51,110 nt of DNA from Aliihoeflea sp. 40Bstr573 (lineage in GTDB: Bacteria > Pseudomonadota > Alphaproteobacteria > Rhizobiales > Rhizobiaceae). Below, piece by piece: positions 36,143 to 44,856 of this stretch. Numbering within the stretch: position 1 is the first letter of the stretch; every line of letters begins with the position of its first letter. Both the position numbers and the translations under genes were made by a program. The notes beneath the pieces were generated by a model, which saw nothing but the letters and a program-made list of their open reading frames with translations, had not been told where the DNA came from and did not search any database. The stretch spans positions 1-51,110 of the forward strand of contig NZ_JAAAMH010000021.1 of NCBI RefSeq assembly GCF_024105655.1. The letters run 5' to 3'.

Positions 36143-36694
36143 ATGCTGCGCAATCTGATGCTCCTCGGAGCGGCCGTCGTCGCCGTCGCCATCGGCGTTC
36201 CCGCCCTTCATAATGTCAACCCGGACCTTCTGCCGGGACTGGCGCAGGCCGCGCTCGGGCGTGGCGACCAGGATGCATCACCGACGCTGTCCATGCTGGC
36301 GCAACCGCCAGAGACCGCGACCGGCCGGCGCGTGCGGCTCGAACCGGACGGGCGCGGCCACTTCATCGGCGACTTCCGCATGAATGGCCGCTCCGTCGAG
36401 GCGATGATCGACACCGGCGCCAGCGTCGTTGCGATCAACGCGGCGACCGCGAGGCGGATCGGCGTCGCCGTCTCGCCGGCCGATTTCACCCAACGCGTCA
36501 ATACGGCCAACGGGACCATCAAGGCGGCGCCCGCCACGCTGGCGCGGCTCGAAATCGGCGGCATCGTGGTGCGCGACGTCCAGGCCGTTGTTCTTGACGA
36601 CAAGGCGCTCTCCGGCACGCTGATCGGCATGAGCTTTCTCAACGGGCTGCGGCGGTTTCAGGTCGAGGACGGCCGGCTGCTGCTGGAGCAGTAG
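36143..36694 (+). CDS. Retropepsin-like aspartic protease (TIGR02281 type)
   Basis: A 183-residue envelope protein with an N-terminal membrane anchor (residues 4-22) and a retropepsin-like domain carrying the catalytic MIDTGAS (Asp90) and the second conserved segment LIGMSFLNGLRRF. This alphaproteobacterial family has a single domain and should act as a dimer. The ATG at 36143 has GGAG seven bases upstream; a GTG five codons earlier is less likely. Its stop abuts deoA tail to tail. Confidence 0.88.
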   Translation: MLRNLMLLGAAVVAVAIGVPALHNVNPDLLPGLAQAALGRGDQDASPTLSMLAQPPETATGRRVRLEPDGRGHFIGDFRMNGRSVEAMIDTGASVVAINAATARRIGVAVSPADFTQRVNTANGTIKAAPATLARLEIGGIVVRDVQAVVLDDKALSGTLIGMSFLNGLRRFQVEDGRLLLEQ

Positions 36695-38008
36695 TCAGGC
36701 AACCACCCGCCTCAGGATCATGTCCGGTAGGTCCGGCCGATCAGGCGCCAGGCGGATCGAACGGCGCAGCCTGTCGGCCGCCTGCTCTGCCTCGAATTCG
36801 CTGCGCGCATGGACGAGGCCGATCATCGCGCCCTTCTCCACACGCTCGCCCGGCATGGCGATCCGGGTGATGCCCACGGTGGGGTCAACCCTGTCTTCCG
36901 CGCGTTTGCGGCCACCGCCAAGTTCGACGACGGCCAGACCAATGTCGCGAGTGGCGATTTGCGTGACGATGCCGGCTTCTTCCGCCAGCACCGGACGTTC
37001 GAGGGCGGCTTTCGGCAGATATCCATCCATCTCTTCGACGAAGTCGCCCGGGCCGCCAAGTTCGCTCACCATCCGGCCGAAGCGCTCGGCCGCAGCACCG
37101 GAGTCCAGGGCATCCTGCGCCCTCGCCGTCGCTTCCTGCGGCGTCGCCGCGATGCCCGACGACATCAGCATTTCGGCCGCGAGCGCCAGCGTGACGTCCT
37201 GAAGGCGCCTGTCGCGGTGCGCGCCGGTCAAAAATTCGACGGCGTTGCGCACTTCGACGGCGTTGCCGGCGGCGGACGCTAGCGGCGCGTTCATGTCGGT
37301 GATCAAGGCAGTGGTCGGCAGGCCGGCGCCGTTCGCGACTTCGACGAGGCTGGTCGCAAGCTCCGCCGCTTCGTCCAGCGACGCCATGAAGGCGCCGTTG
37401 CCGCACTTGACGTCGAGCACCAGTGATTTCAGCCCGGCCGCGAGCTTCTTCGACAGGATGGAGGCGGTGATGAGGGCTATGCTTTCGACGGTCGCCGTGA
37501 TGTCGCGGATCGCGTAGAAGCGCTTGTCGGCTGGGGCCAGATCGGCCGTCTGGCCGATGATCGCGCAGCCCGCAGCCTTGATGGTTCGGCGAAACAGCGG
37601 CTCGTCCGGCTGCGAGCGGTAGCCGGGAATCGAATCCATCTTGTCGAGCGTGCCGCCGGTGTGGCCGAGACCGCGCCCGGAGATCATCGGGACATAGGCG
37701 CCGCAGGCCGCGACGATCGGCGCGAGCATGAGCGAGACATTGTCCCCGACGCCGCCTGTCGAATGCTTGTCTGTGACGGGGCCGGGCAGGTCCGACCAGT
37801 CGAGCACATGACCGGAATCGCGCATGGCGAGCGTCAGCGCAACGGCTTCGTCGCGGCCCATGCCATTGAGAAACACCGCCATGGCGAAAGCGGCGACCTG
37901 ACCTTCGGTGAAGGTACCTTTGGACAGACCGTCCACGAATGCGCCGATTTCGGCAGGCGCCAGCGCGATGCCGTCGCGCTTCTTGCGGATGATTTCCTGG
38001 GGCAGCAT
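36695..38008 (-). CDS. deoA: Thymidine phosphorylase
   Basis: Splits thymidine or deoxyuridine into base and deoxyribose 1-phosphate, 437 residues. The N-terminal QEIIRKKRDG, the signature SGRGLGHTGGTLDKMDSIPG and the phosphate-binding DKHSTGGVGD are intact. It is the last gene of the reverse-strand salvage operon, 33 bases after pnp. The ATG at 38008 is preferred over a GTG two codons earlier. Confidence 0.96.
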   Translation of the reverse strand: MLPQEIIRKKRDGIALAPAEIGAFVDGLSKGTFTEGQVAAFAMAVFLNGMGRDEAVALTLAMRDSGHVLDWSDLPGPVTDKHSTGGVGDNVSLMLAPIVAACGAYVPMISGRGLGHTGGTLDKMDSIPGYRSQPDEPLFRRTIKAAGCAIIGQTADLAPADKRFYAIRDITATVESIALITASILSKKLAAGLKSLVLDVKCGNGAFMASLDEAAELATSLVEVANGAGLPTTALITDMNAPLASAAGNAVEVRNAVEFLTGAHRDRRLQDVTLALAAEMLMSSGIAATPQEATARAQDALDSGAAAERFGRMVSELGGPGDFVEEMDGYLPKAALERPVLAEEAGIVTQIATRDIGLAVVELGGGRKRAEDRVDPTVGITRIAMPGERVEKGAMIGLVHARSEFEAEQAADRLRRSIRLAPDRPDLPDMILRRVVA

Positions 38009-38041
38009 GGTCACGCCGCCCGTGACGGGGGCTGTGATCCG

Positions 38042-38848
38042 TCACCCATCCAGCGCATCATCCGCGAACATTGCCCTGAAGATCGCCGCCAGGCGCCTGC
38101 CGCCGAGCGGCGCCATCTCCTTCGTCTCCTGGTGCGACAGTTCCCCGCCGGTCATGCCGGCGGCAAGATTCGTCACGACCGAGCAGGCGGCGACGCGCAG
38201 GCCGAGGAAGCGGGCGAGGATTACTTCGGGGACGGTCGACATGCCGACCGCATCGGCCCCGAAGACCCGCGCCATGCGGATTTCGGCCGGCGTCTCGAAG
38301 GAGGGACCGGAAAACCACATGTAGACGCCCTTATGAAGCTCCGTGCCGGTCGTCTTCGCCGCGCGTTCGATCACTGCACGCAGGCCCGGGTCATAGGCTT
38401 CGGTCAGGCCCACGAAGCGGCGGTCGGTCTGTTCGCCGAAGAGCGGGTTGGTGCCGGAAAAATTGATGTGGTCGGTGATCATCATCACCGAGCCAGGCGG
38501 CATGTCCTCGCGCAGCGAGCCGGCGGCGTTCGTCAAGAACAGCCGGTCGATACCGGTGGCTGCGAGCGTTTCGAGGACCGGGCGCATGGCGGCGGCGTTG
38601 CCGTGCTCGTAATAATGCGCGCGGCCAGCGAGCATCAGCACTGGACGGCCCGACAGGTCGCCGGCGACGATCTGGCCGGCATGGCCGGTGACGCCGCTCG
38701 CCGGGAACCCCGGCAACTCGCCATAAGGGATGCGGACGGCGTTCTCGACCTCGTCGACGAGGCCGCCGAGGCCGGAGCCGAGGACGAGCGCGATCTTGGG
38801 CGCACGCCCTTCGAGGCGTTCGGCCAGGCGGGCAGCCGTATCCTTCAT
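38042..38848 (-). CDS. Purine nucleoside phosphorylase (PNP-I)
   Basis: Phosphorolytic cleavage of purine nucleosides, 268 residues. Motifs are GSGLGGLVDEV at the start, GRAHYYEHGN, TNAAGSL and the substrate pocket segment VYMWFSGPSFETPAEIRM with GMSTVPEV. The trimeric mammalian-type class (inosine/guanosine, or XapA-like) fits best. Its start overlaps cdd (ATGA). Confidence 0.94.
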   Translation of the reverse strand: MKDTAARLAERLEGRAPKIALVLGSGLGGLVDEVENAVRIPYGELPGFPASGVTGHAGQIVAGDLSGRPVLMLAGRAHYYEHGNAAAMRPVLETLAATGIDRLFLTNAAGSLREDMPPGSVMMITDHINFSGTNPLFGEQTDRRFVGLTEAYDPGLRAVIERAAKTTGTELHKGVYMWFSGPSFETPAEIRMARVFGADAVGMSTVPEVILARFLGLRVAACSVVTNLAAGMTGGELSHQETKEMAPLGGRRLAAIFRAMFADDALDG

Positions 38849-39237
38849 TTCAACGTGTCTCCGCGGAAGCCGAAAGGTAGGATTTCGGCCATGGTCACCG
38901 TCTCGACGATGCCGTTCTGGTCGCACAGATGCAGTTTGGTATCGGGATCGGCGAATTCGGCCAGCCGCTGACGGCACCCGCCGCAGGGCGTGATTCGATC
39001 CATCTTCTCGGCGACGACGGCGATTTCCGCCAGCTTGCCGCCCCCTGCCATGACATAGTGACCGAGCGCCGTCGTCTCGGCGCACCAGCCCTCCGGATAG
39101 GAGGCGACCTCGATATTCGCCCCGGTGAAGACGCGGCCATCGGTCGTCAGGAGCGCCGCGCCAACGGGGAACTTCGAATAGGGCGCGTAGGCGCGGGTCA
39201 TCGCCTCGCGGGCGGCGGCAAAGAGGTCGCTCGACAT
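38845..39237 (-). CDS. cdd: Cytidine deaminase
   Basis: Zinc enzyme converting cytidine and deoxycytidine to uridine, 130 residues (short tetrameric type). Zinc and catalytic residues are Cys52-Ala-Glu54 and PCGGC (Cys85, Cys88). Its start shares bases with the stop of the upstream permease gene (TGATG on the reverse strand) and its stop overlaps the pnp start, so translation is coupled through the operon. Confidence 0.95.
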   Translation of the reverse strand: MSSDLFAAAREAMTRAYAPYSKFPVGAALLTTDGRVFTGANIEVASYPEGWCAETTALGHYVMAGGGKLAEIAVVAEKMDRITPCGGCRQRLAEFADPDTKLHLCDQNGIVETVTMAEILPFGFRGDTLK

Positions 39238-40211
39238 CACCGCTCCTTCACATAAGGCACACCGCCGGCGCGCGGGGGGATCGCCTTGCCGATGAAGCCG
39301 GCAAGCAGGATCACGGTCAGTATGTAAGGCAATGCCTGCATGAGCTGCGTCGGCACCGGTCCGATGATCGGCAGCGGCGAGCCTTGAAGGCGTATCGAGA
39401 CTGCGTCGAGGAAGCCGAACAGCAGGCAGGCGAACATCGCCGGCACGGGCTTCCATTTGGCGAAGATGAGTGCGGCGAGCGCGATGTAGCCGCGGCCGGC
39501 CGTCATGTCCTTCACGAACCCTGCGCCAAGACCCATCGAAAGATAGGCACCGGCAAAACCGCACAGGATGCCCGTGCAGATGACCGCGCGATAGCGCAGC
39601 CACGTGACCGAGATGCCCGCGGTGTCGACGGCGGCCGGGTTTTCGCCGACCGCGCGCAAGCGAAGGCCAAAGCGCGTGCGGAACAGGACCCACCAGGTGA
39701 AGGCGACGGTCGCGAAGGCGAGATAGACGAGCATCGAATGGCCGGAGATCAGCTCGTAGTAGATATAGCCGACGATGGGGACTTCGCGCAGTTCCTGCGC
39801 GAAGGGCAGGTGGACGCCGGTGAAGCGCGTTTCGGCGGAGAGCGACGGGGTGCGCCCGCCCTGCGCGAACCAGGCCTGGCCGAGGATGACGGTGGTGCCG
39901 GCCGCGATGAAGTTGATGGCGACGCCCGAGACGATCTGGTTACCGCGATTGGTAATCGAGGCGAAGCCGTGGACGAGCGCCAGCGCGACCGAGACCATGA
40001 CGGCGAAGCAAAGGCCAATCCACGCCGAGCCATAGACGGCGGCTGCCGCCGCGCCGGCGAAGGCAGCGGCCAGCATCTTGCCTTCAAGGCCGATGTCGAA
40101 CACGCCGGCGCGCTCGGAATAGAGCCCGGCAAGGCACGCGAACATGAGCGGTATCGAAAGGCGGATCGTGGAATCCAGGATCTGGATCAGGACGACGAAG
40201 GCTTGATCCAT
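39237..40211 (-). CDS. Nucleoside ABC importer permease (NupQ/BmpB type)
   Basis: Inner-membrane permease of a BMP-family importer, 324 residues with about nine helices. LYSERAGVFDIGLEGKML near the start and GENPAAVDTAGISV (the coupling loop) are typical of the second permease. It starts one base after the other permease ends. Confidence 0.94.
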   Translation of the reverse strand: MDQAFVVLIQILDSTIRLSIPLMFACLAGLYSERAGVFDIGLEGKMLAAAFAGAAAAAVYGSAWIGLCFAVMVSVALALVHGFASITNRGNQIVSGVAINFIAAGTTVILGQAWFAQGGRTPSLSAETRFTGVHLPFAQELREVPIVGYIYYELISGHSMLVYLAFATVAFTWWVLFRTRFGLRLRAVGENPAAVDTAGISVTWLRYRAVICTGILCGFAGAYLSMGLGAGFVKDMTAGRGYIALAALIFAKWKPVPAMFACLLFGFLDAVSIRLQGSPLPIIGPVPTQLMQALPYILTVILLAGFIGKAIPPRAGGVPYVKER

Positions 40212-40212
40212 C

Positions 40213-41352
40213 TCAGGCTCCCTTCTGGCCGGCGGCTTCGCCCGCGCCCGAACGCGGCGAGATCGAGGCGAACAGCGCCTGCAGGGACGGTCGGAACATG
40301 TGCTCCAGCGCGCCGGCGAAAAGGATCACCAAGCCTTGGATGATGATGATCATGTCGCGGCTGATCGAGGGCATCATGAAAGCGATTTCCGCGCCGCCCT
40401 GATAGAGCACGCCGAAGAGGATCGCCGCCGGAATGATGCCGGCAGGATGCGAGCGGCCCATCAGCGCCACGGCGATACCGACGAAGCCGGCGCCGGTGAC
40501 GAAGTCGAGCTGCAGCCGGTTCGCGTCACCCATGACCGGGTTGAGCGCCATCATGCCGGCCAGCGCGCCGGAGATGAGCATGGTGACGAGCACGATCCGC
40601 GTCTCGCCAATTCCAGCATAGCGCGCCGCCTTGGGGCTGAAACCCTGCGTGCGGATCTCGTATCCAAGCTTGGTGCGCCAGATCAATATCCAGACGAGGA
40701 AGGCCGCGACGAGCGCCAGCAGAAAGGAAATGTTGAGCGGCGAGGAACGGACCGAAGCGCCGAACCAGTCGAAGACGAAGTTCAGCTTCGGCAACTGCCC
40801 GCCGTCGAGGAATGTGCGCGTCTGCGGGGACATCGAGCCGGCCGGCTTGAGCACGGTGGTAAGCAGATAGACCATCAGGCTGGCGGCGATGAAATTGAAC
40901 ATGATCGTCGTAATGACGATGTGCGAGCCACGCCTGGCCTGGAGATAGGCCGGCACGAAGGCCCACAACGCGCCCATGAACGCAGCCCCGACGATGGCGA
41001 GCGGAAAATTGACCCACCACGGAAACGTGCCGTCGAGCGCAAGGACGACGAGCGCGACGCCGAGCCCGCCGACGTAAGCCTGCCCCTCGCCACCGATGTT
41101 GAACAGCCCGCCATGGAAGGCAACCGCGACGGCAAGGCCGGTGAAGATGAAGCTCGTCGCATAGTAGAGCGTATAGGCGATGTTCTGCCCGCGCCCGAAT
41201 GCGCCCTCGATCAGGTAGGTAAAGGCTTCGACCGGGCTTTCGCCCACGAGCAAGACGACGAGGCCGGCGACCGCGAAGGCAACGACGACGTTGATCAGCG
41301 GGATCAGCCCATAGTCGGCCCAGGCGGGAAGCTTTGCATAAGGTACGCTCAT
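40213..41352 (-). CDS. Nucleoside ABC importer permease (NupP type)
   Basis: First permease of the importer, 379 residues. LFNIGGEGQAYVGGLGVA and the coupling segment EIRTQGFSPKAARYAGI identify the family. Its start overlaps the ATPase gene by four bases. Confidence 0.94.
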   Translation of the reverse strand: MSVPYAKLPAWADYGLIPLINVVVAFAVAGLVVLLVGESPVEAFTYLIEGAFGRGQNIAYTLYYATSFIFTGLAVAVAFHGGLFNIGGEGQAYVGGLGVALVVLALDGTFPWWVNFPLAIVGAAFMGALWAFVPAYLQARRGSHIVITTIMFNFIAASLMVYLLTTVLKPAGSMSPQTRTFLDGGQLPKLNFVFDWFGASVRSSPLNISFLLALVAAFLVWILIWRTKLGYEIRTQGFSPKAARYAGIGETRIVLVTMLISGALAGMMALNPVMGDANRLQLDFVTGAGFVGIAVALMGRSHPAGIIPAAILFGVLYQGGAEIAFMMPSISRDMIIIIQGLVILFAGALEHMFRPSLQALFASISPRSGAGEAAGQKGA

Positions 41353-42881
41353 TCGGCGGCCTCCTTGCCGTCGATGCCGGCCATCAGGAGGCCGAGTTCG
41401 CCTTCGGTCGCTTCGCCGGAGCGCTCGCCGACCACGCGGCCGTCGAACATCACCAGGATGCGGTCGGAGAGCGATCGGATTTCGTCGAGCTCGACCGAGA
41501 CGAGCAGCACTGCCCTGCCCTGGTCGCGCATGTCGATCAGGCGCTTGTGGATGAACTCGATGGCGCCGACATCGACGCCGCGCGTCGGCTGGCCGATGAC
41601 GAGGACGCCGGGGTCCTTTTCCATCTCGCGCGCCAAAACGATCTTCTGCTGGTTGCCGCCGGAGAAATTCGCGGTCTTCAGCCGCTCATTGCCGGGACGG
41701 ATGTCGTATTGCGAGATCTTCTTCTTCGCATCGGCGCGGATCGCCTCGATATTCAGGAACGGCCCATTCAGATATTCGGGACGGTCGTGATAGCCGAGGA
41801 TCGAGTTCTCATATTCCTCGAAGGGCAGGACGAGACCGACATAGTGCCGGTCCTCCGGCACATGGGCAAGGCCGCGGTCGCGCAACTCGCCCGGATCGGC
41901 CGCGCCGGTGACGTCGATCGGCCTGCCGTCGAGCATGACGGTGCCGGAGACGGCGGGACGGATGCCGGAAATCGTCTCCAGAAGCTGCGACTGGCCGTTG
42001 CCGGCGACGCCCGCAATGCCGACGATCTCGCCGCCCCGCACGTCGAAGGAGACATCGTCGACGACTTTGACCCCGCGCGAATCGACTACCGTGAGGTTGC
42101 GCACCGACAGCTTGACCTCCCCGGCGCGGGCATCGCCCTTTTCGACGTGCAGAAGAACGCGGCGGCCGACCATCAGTTCGGCCAGCTCTTCGACGGTCGT
42201 CTCGGCCGTCTTGCGCGTCGCCACGATCTGGCCCTGGCGCATCACGGAGACATTGTCGGTGATGGCCATGATCTCGCGCAGCTTGTGCGTAATGAGCACA
42301 ACCGTTTTACCTTCGGCCCGCAGCTGGGCGAGAATGCGAAAGAGGTGATCGGCCTCGGCCGGCGTCAAGACGCCGGTGGGCTCGTCGAGGATAAGAATAT
42401 CGGCGCCACGATAGAGCGCCTTTAGGATTTCAACGCGCTGCTGGAGGCCGACGGGCAGATCCTCGATGATGGAATCGGGATCGACGTCGAGGCCGTACTC
42501 CTTCTCCAGGCGCTTCAATTCCGAGCGCGCCTTGGAAATGGAGGAACTGAGCAGCGCCTCGCGCTCGGCGCCGAGGATGATGTTTTCGAGCACCGTGAAA
42601 TTTTGAACCAGCATGAAATGCTGGTGGACCATGCCGATGCCAAGCGCGATGGCGTGATTGGAGCTGGTGATCGCCACCGGCTTGCCGGCGACGTGGATCT
42701 CGCCGGAATCGGCCTGGTAGAATCCGTAGAGGATCGACATCAGCGTCGATTTCCCGGCTCCGTTCTCGCCGACGATGCCGTGGATGGTGCCGGCCTTGAT
42801 GTTGAGGTCGATATTCTTGTTGGCATGAACAGGGCCGAAGCTCTTGTTGATGCCGACAAGTTCGATCGCAGCTTCGGACAT
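41349..42881 (-). CDS. Nucleoside ABC importer ATPase with two nucleotide domains (NupO type)
   Basis: ATPase of the nucleoside importer, 510 residues with two tandem nucleotide-binding domains. The first has Walker A GENGAGKST and a non-standard signature (LPVGLQQR); the second has a degenerate Walker A-like AGNGQSQ and signature FSGGNQQK. Such asymmetry is normal in sugar/nucleoside two-domain ATPases. The Met at 42881 begins MSEAAIELVGI; a longer frame adds 32 residues that overlap the regulatory region. It is the first gene of the operon. Confidence 0.94.
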   Translation of the reverse strand: MSEAAIELVGINKSFGPVHANKNIDLNIKAGTIHGIVGENGAGKSTLMSILYGFYQADSGEIHVAGKPVAITSSNHAIALGIGMVHQHFMLVQNFTVLENIILGAEREALLSSSISKARSELKRLEKEYGLDVDPDSIIEDLPVGLQQRVEILKALYRGADILILDEPTGVLTPAEADHLFRILAQLRAEGKTVVLITHKLREIMAITDNVSVMRQGQIVATRKTAETTVEELAELMVGRRVLLHVEKGDARAGEVKLSVRNLTVVDSRGVKVVDDVSFDVRGGEIVGIAGVAGNGQSQLLETISGIRPAVSGTVMLDGRPIDVTGAADPGELRDRGLAHVPEDRHYVGLVLPFEEYENSILGYHDRPEYLNGPFLNIEAIRADAKKKISQYDIRPGNERLKTANFSGGNQQKIVLAREMEKDPGVLVIGQPTRGVDVGAIEFIHKRLIDMRDQGRAVLLVSVELDEIRSLSDRILVMFDGRVVGERSGEATEGELGLLMAGIDGKEAAE

Positions 42882-42937
42882 GCAGGATTTCCGTCTGGAC
42901 GCTTGGTCAAGCTTCGGAATTAGCATGAGCGCATCCG

Positions 42938-42953
42938 GCCTGCAAATGCAGGC
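42938..42953. promoter_or_regulatory. Inverted repeat between the nucleoside operon and the alcohol dehydrogenase gene
   Basis: Perfect 7-bp arms GCCTGCA and TGCAGGC separated by two bases, 57 bases upstream of the importer operon and 54 bases before the divergent dehydrogenase gene. A second inverted repeat (CAAGCGG, 4 bases, CCGCTTG) lies at 42975-42992. Confidence 0.4.
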
Positions 42954-43006
42954 AGTTAACGCTTTGGCACTCGACAAGCGGCGGGCCGCTTGGCACTTTC
43001 GCGCGC

Positions 43007-44176
43007 ATGACAGAAGCCCCCGTTTCTCCCTTCACCTTCAACACAACGGCATCGATCGTGTTCGAGCCCGGCAGCGCCGCGCGGCTCGGCGAGATCGTGG
43101 CCAGGCGCGTGGGCAACCGCGTGCTGTTCGTCACCGATCCGGGATTGCGTCGCATCGGATTGTGCGATGAGGCGATGGCCTCGCTCCAAGGTGCGGGATT
43201 AACGGTCATGGTGTTCGACGAGGTCGAGGCGGATCCGTCGCGCGCGACCTTGATGAAAGCGGTCGAGGCCGGACGAGGGGCGAGCGGGGTCGTCGGTTTC
43301 GGCGGCGGCTCGTCGCTCGACATCGCCAAGCTTGCGGCGCTTTTGATCGGTTCGGGGGAAGACCTCGACGAGGCGTGGGGCGTGGGACAGGCCAAGGGGC
43401 CGCGCCTGCCGCTCGTCCTGATCCCGACCACGGCCGGAACCGGCTCGGAAGTGACCCCGGTTTCCATCATCACCGTCGGCGAGGAGGAAAAGCGCGGCGT
43501 GTCCTCGCCCATCCTCCTGCCGGACGTCGCCATCCTCGACGCGGACCTGACCCTCGGCCTGCCGCCGGCCATCACGGCCGCGACCGGCATCGACGCGATG
43601 GTCCACGCGATCGAGGCCTATGCCTCCAGGAGCGCCAACAACAATCCGCTGTCGAAGATGCTCGCGCGCGAAGCGTTGCGATTGCTCGGCGCCAATATCG
43701 AGAAGGTGATCGACAACGGGCAGGACCGCGATGCGCGCGGAGCGATGCTGCTCGGTTCGATGCTGGCGGGCCAGGCCTTCGCCAACTCGCCCGTCGCCGC
43801 CGTCCATGCGCTCGCCTACCCGATCGGCGGCACGTTCCACATTCCGCACGGGCTGTCGAATGCGCTGGTCCTGCCGCATGTCCTGCGCTTCAACGCGCCG
43901 GACGCGGCACATCTTTACGCCGAGATCGCGGGCGACTGCTTCCCGGCGCTCACTGGCGAAGAGGGCGTCCAGGGGCGTTGCGCGGCGTTCATCGAGGAAC
44001 TGGCGGCACTGTCGAAACGCGTCGGATTGCAGACGCGGCTGCGCGACGTGGGCATCGGCGAGGACGCGCTTTCCAAGATGGCGGCGGATGCGATGAAGCA
44101 GCAGCGGCTCCTGGTGAACAATCCGCGTGCGGTGTCGGAGTCGGATGCGCTGGCGATTTACAGGGCAGCGTGGTGA
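43007..44176 (+). CDS. Iron-containing alcohol dehydrogenase
   Basis: NAD(P)-dependent group III dehydrogenase, 389 residues. The nucleotide loop GFGGGSSLD and the metal site are intact: Asp and His in GIDAMVHAIEAY, and two His in VHALAYPIGGTFHIPHG. It starts an overlapping three-gene set with a thioesterase and slyX. Substrate unknown; coupling to a thioesterase suggests fatty or organic acid metabolism, but this is inference. Confidence 0.93.
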   Translation: MTEAPVSPFTFNTTASIVFEPGSAARLGEIVARRVGNRVLFVTDPGLRRIGLCDEAMASLQGAGLTVMVFDEVEADPSRATLMKAVEAGRGASGVVGFGGGSSLDIAKLAALLIGSGEDLDEAWGVGQAKGPRLPLVLIPTTAGTGSEVTPVSIITVGEEEKRGVSSPILLPDVAILDADLTLGLPPAITAATGIDAMVHAIEAYASRSANNNPLSKMLAREALRLLGANIEKVIDNGQDRDARGAMLLGSMLAGQAFANSPVAAVHALAYPIGGTFHIPHGLSNALVLPHVLRFNAPDAAHLYAEIAGDCFPALTGEEGVQGRCAAFIEELAALSKRVGLQTRLRDVGIGEDALSKMAADAMKQQRLLVNNPRAVSESDALAIYRAAW

Positions 44177-44601
44177 TGACCCGCTCCACCCGCGCCGATT
44201 ACCGCACCTTCCGCACCATCACCACGCGCTGGATGGACAACGACGCCTATGGCCACATGAACAATGTGGTTCACTACTCGCTGTTCGACACGGCGGTGAA
44301 CGGCTGGCTGATCGAGGGCGGAGTGCTCGATATCCAAAAGGGCGAGCAGATCGGGCTGGTCGTCGAGACGGGCTGCAAGTATTTTGCCGAGATGGCGTTT
44401 CCCGACACCGTGCATGCCGGCATCCGCGTCGCCAGGCTTGGCAATTCCTCGGTGCGCTACGAGATCGGGTTGTTCCGCAACGGCGAGGATGAGGCAGCCG
44501 CAGAGGGCTTCTTCGTGCATGTCTATGTGGATGCGGGAACGCGCCGCCCTGCCTCGCTCAATCCGGCGCTGCGCGCCAAACTCAAAAGCATCTCGTCATG
44601 A
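44176..44601 (+). CDS. Acyl-CoA thioesterase (hotdog fold)
   Basis: A 141-residue 4-hydroxybenzoyl-CoA thioesterase-like enzyme. TTRWMDNDAYGHMNNVVHYSLFD holds the catalytic Asp and the active-site helix. The start shares an A with the dehydrogenase stop (TGATG), and the stop overlaps slyX (ATGA). Confidence 0.9.
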   Translation: MTRSTRADYRTFRTITTRWMDNDAYGHMNNVVHYSLFDTAVNGWLIEGGVLDIQKGEQIGLVVETGCKYFAEMAFPDTVHAGIRVARLGNSSVRYEIGLFRNGEDEAAAEGFFVHVYVDAGTRRPASLNPALRAKLKSISS

Positions 44602-44801
44602 GCGAAGACCGGATTGTCCAACTCGAAACGCTTGCCGCCGAACATGAGCGCACCATCGAGGAACTATCTGCCGAGGTCGCGCGCCAGTGGCAGGTGATCG
44701 AGCGCATGCAAAAGAAGCTCGACGCGCTGACGGAGCGCTTTCTCGCGCTCGAGGAGCAATCGGCGCCGGAGATTCCGGTGACCAGGCCGCCGCACTACTG
44801 A
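44598..44801 (+). CDS. slyX: SlyX-like coiled-coil protein
   Basis: A 67-residue protein that is almost wholly one coiled coil (IVQLETLAAEHERTIEELS), ending in RPPHY, the conserved SlyX tail. Function is unclear. It is the last gene of an overlapping trio and is followed by a terminator. Confidence 0.92.
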   Translation: MSEDRIVQLETLAAEHERTIEELSAEVARQWQVIERMQKKLDALTERFLALEEQSAPEIPVTRPPHY

Positions 44802-44808
44802 GCACACG

Positions 44809-44838
44809 AAAAAAGGCCGGGCGAACCCGGCCTTTCCC
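44809..44838. terminator. Bidirectional intrinsic terminator
   Basis: A perfect 10-bp stem (AAAGGCCGGG / CCCGGCCTTT) with a CGAA loop between slyX and the convergent DUF4394 gene. The reverse strand has six Ts, so it is stronger for the DUF4394 gene; the forward strand has three Ts. Confidence 0.9.
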
Positions 44839-44856
44839 TTCCGCTCAGGCCGCCAA

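Noticed and set aside
40300-41790. 496-codon forward frame across the nucleoside importer genes
   Set aside because: Antisense shadow of the NupP-type permease and the start of the ATPase.
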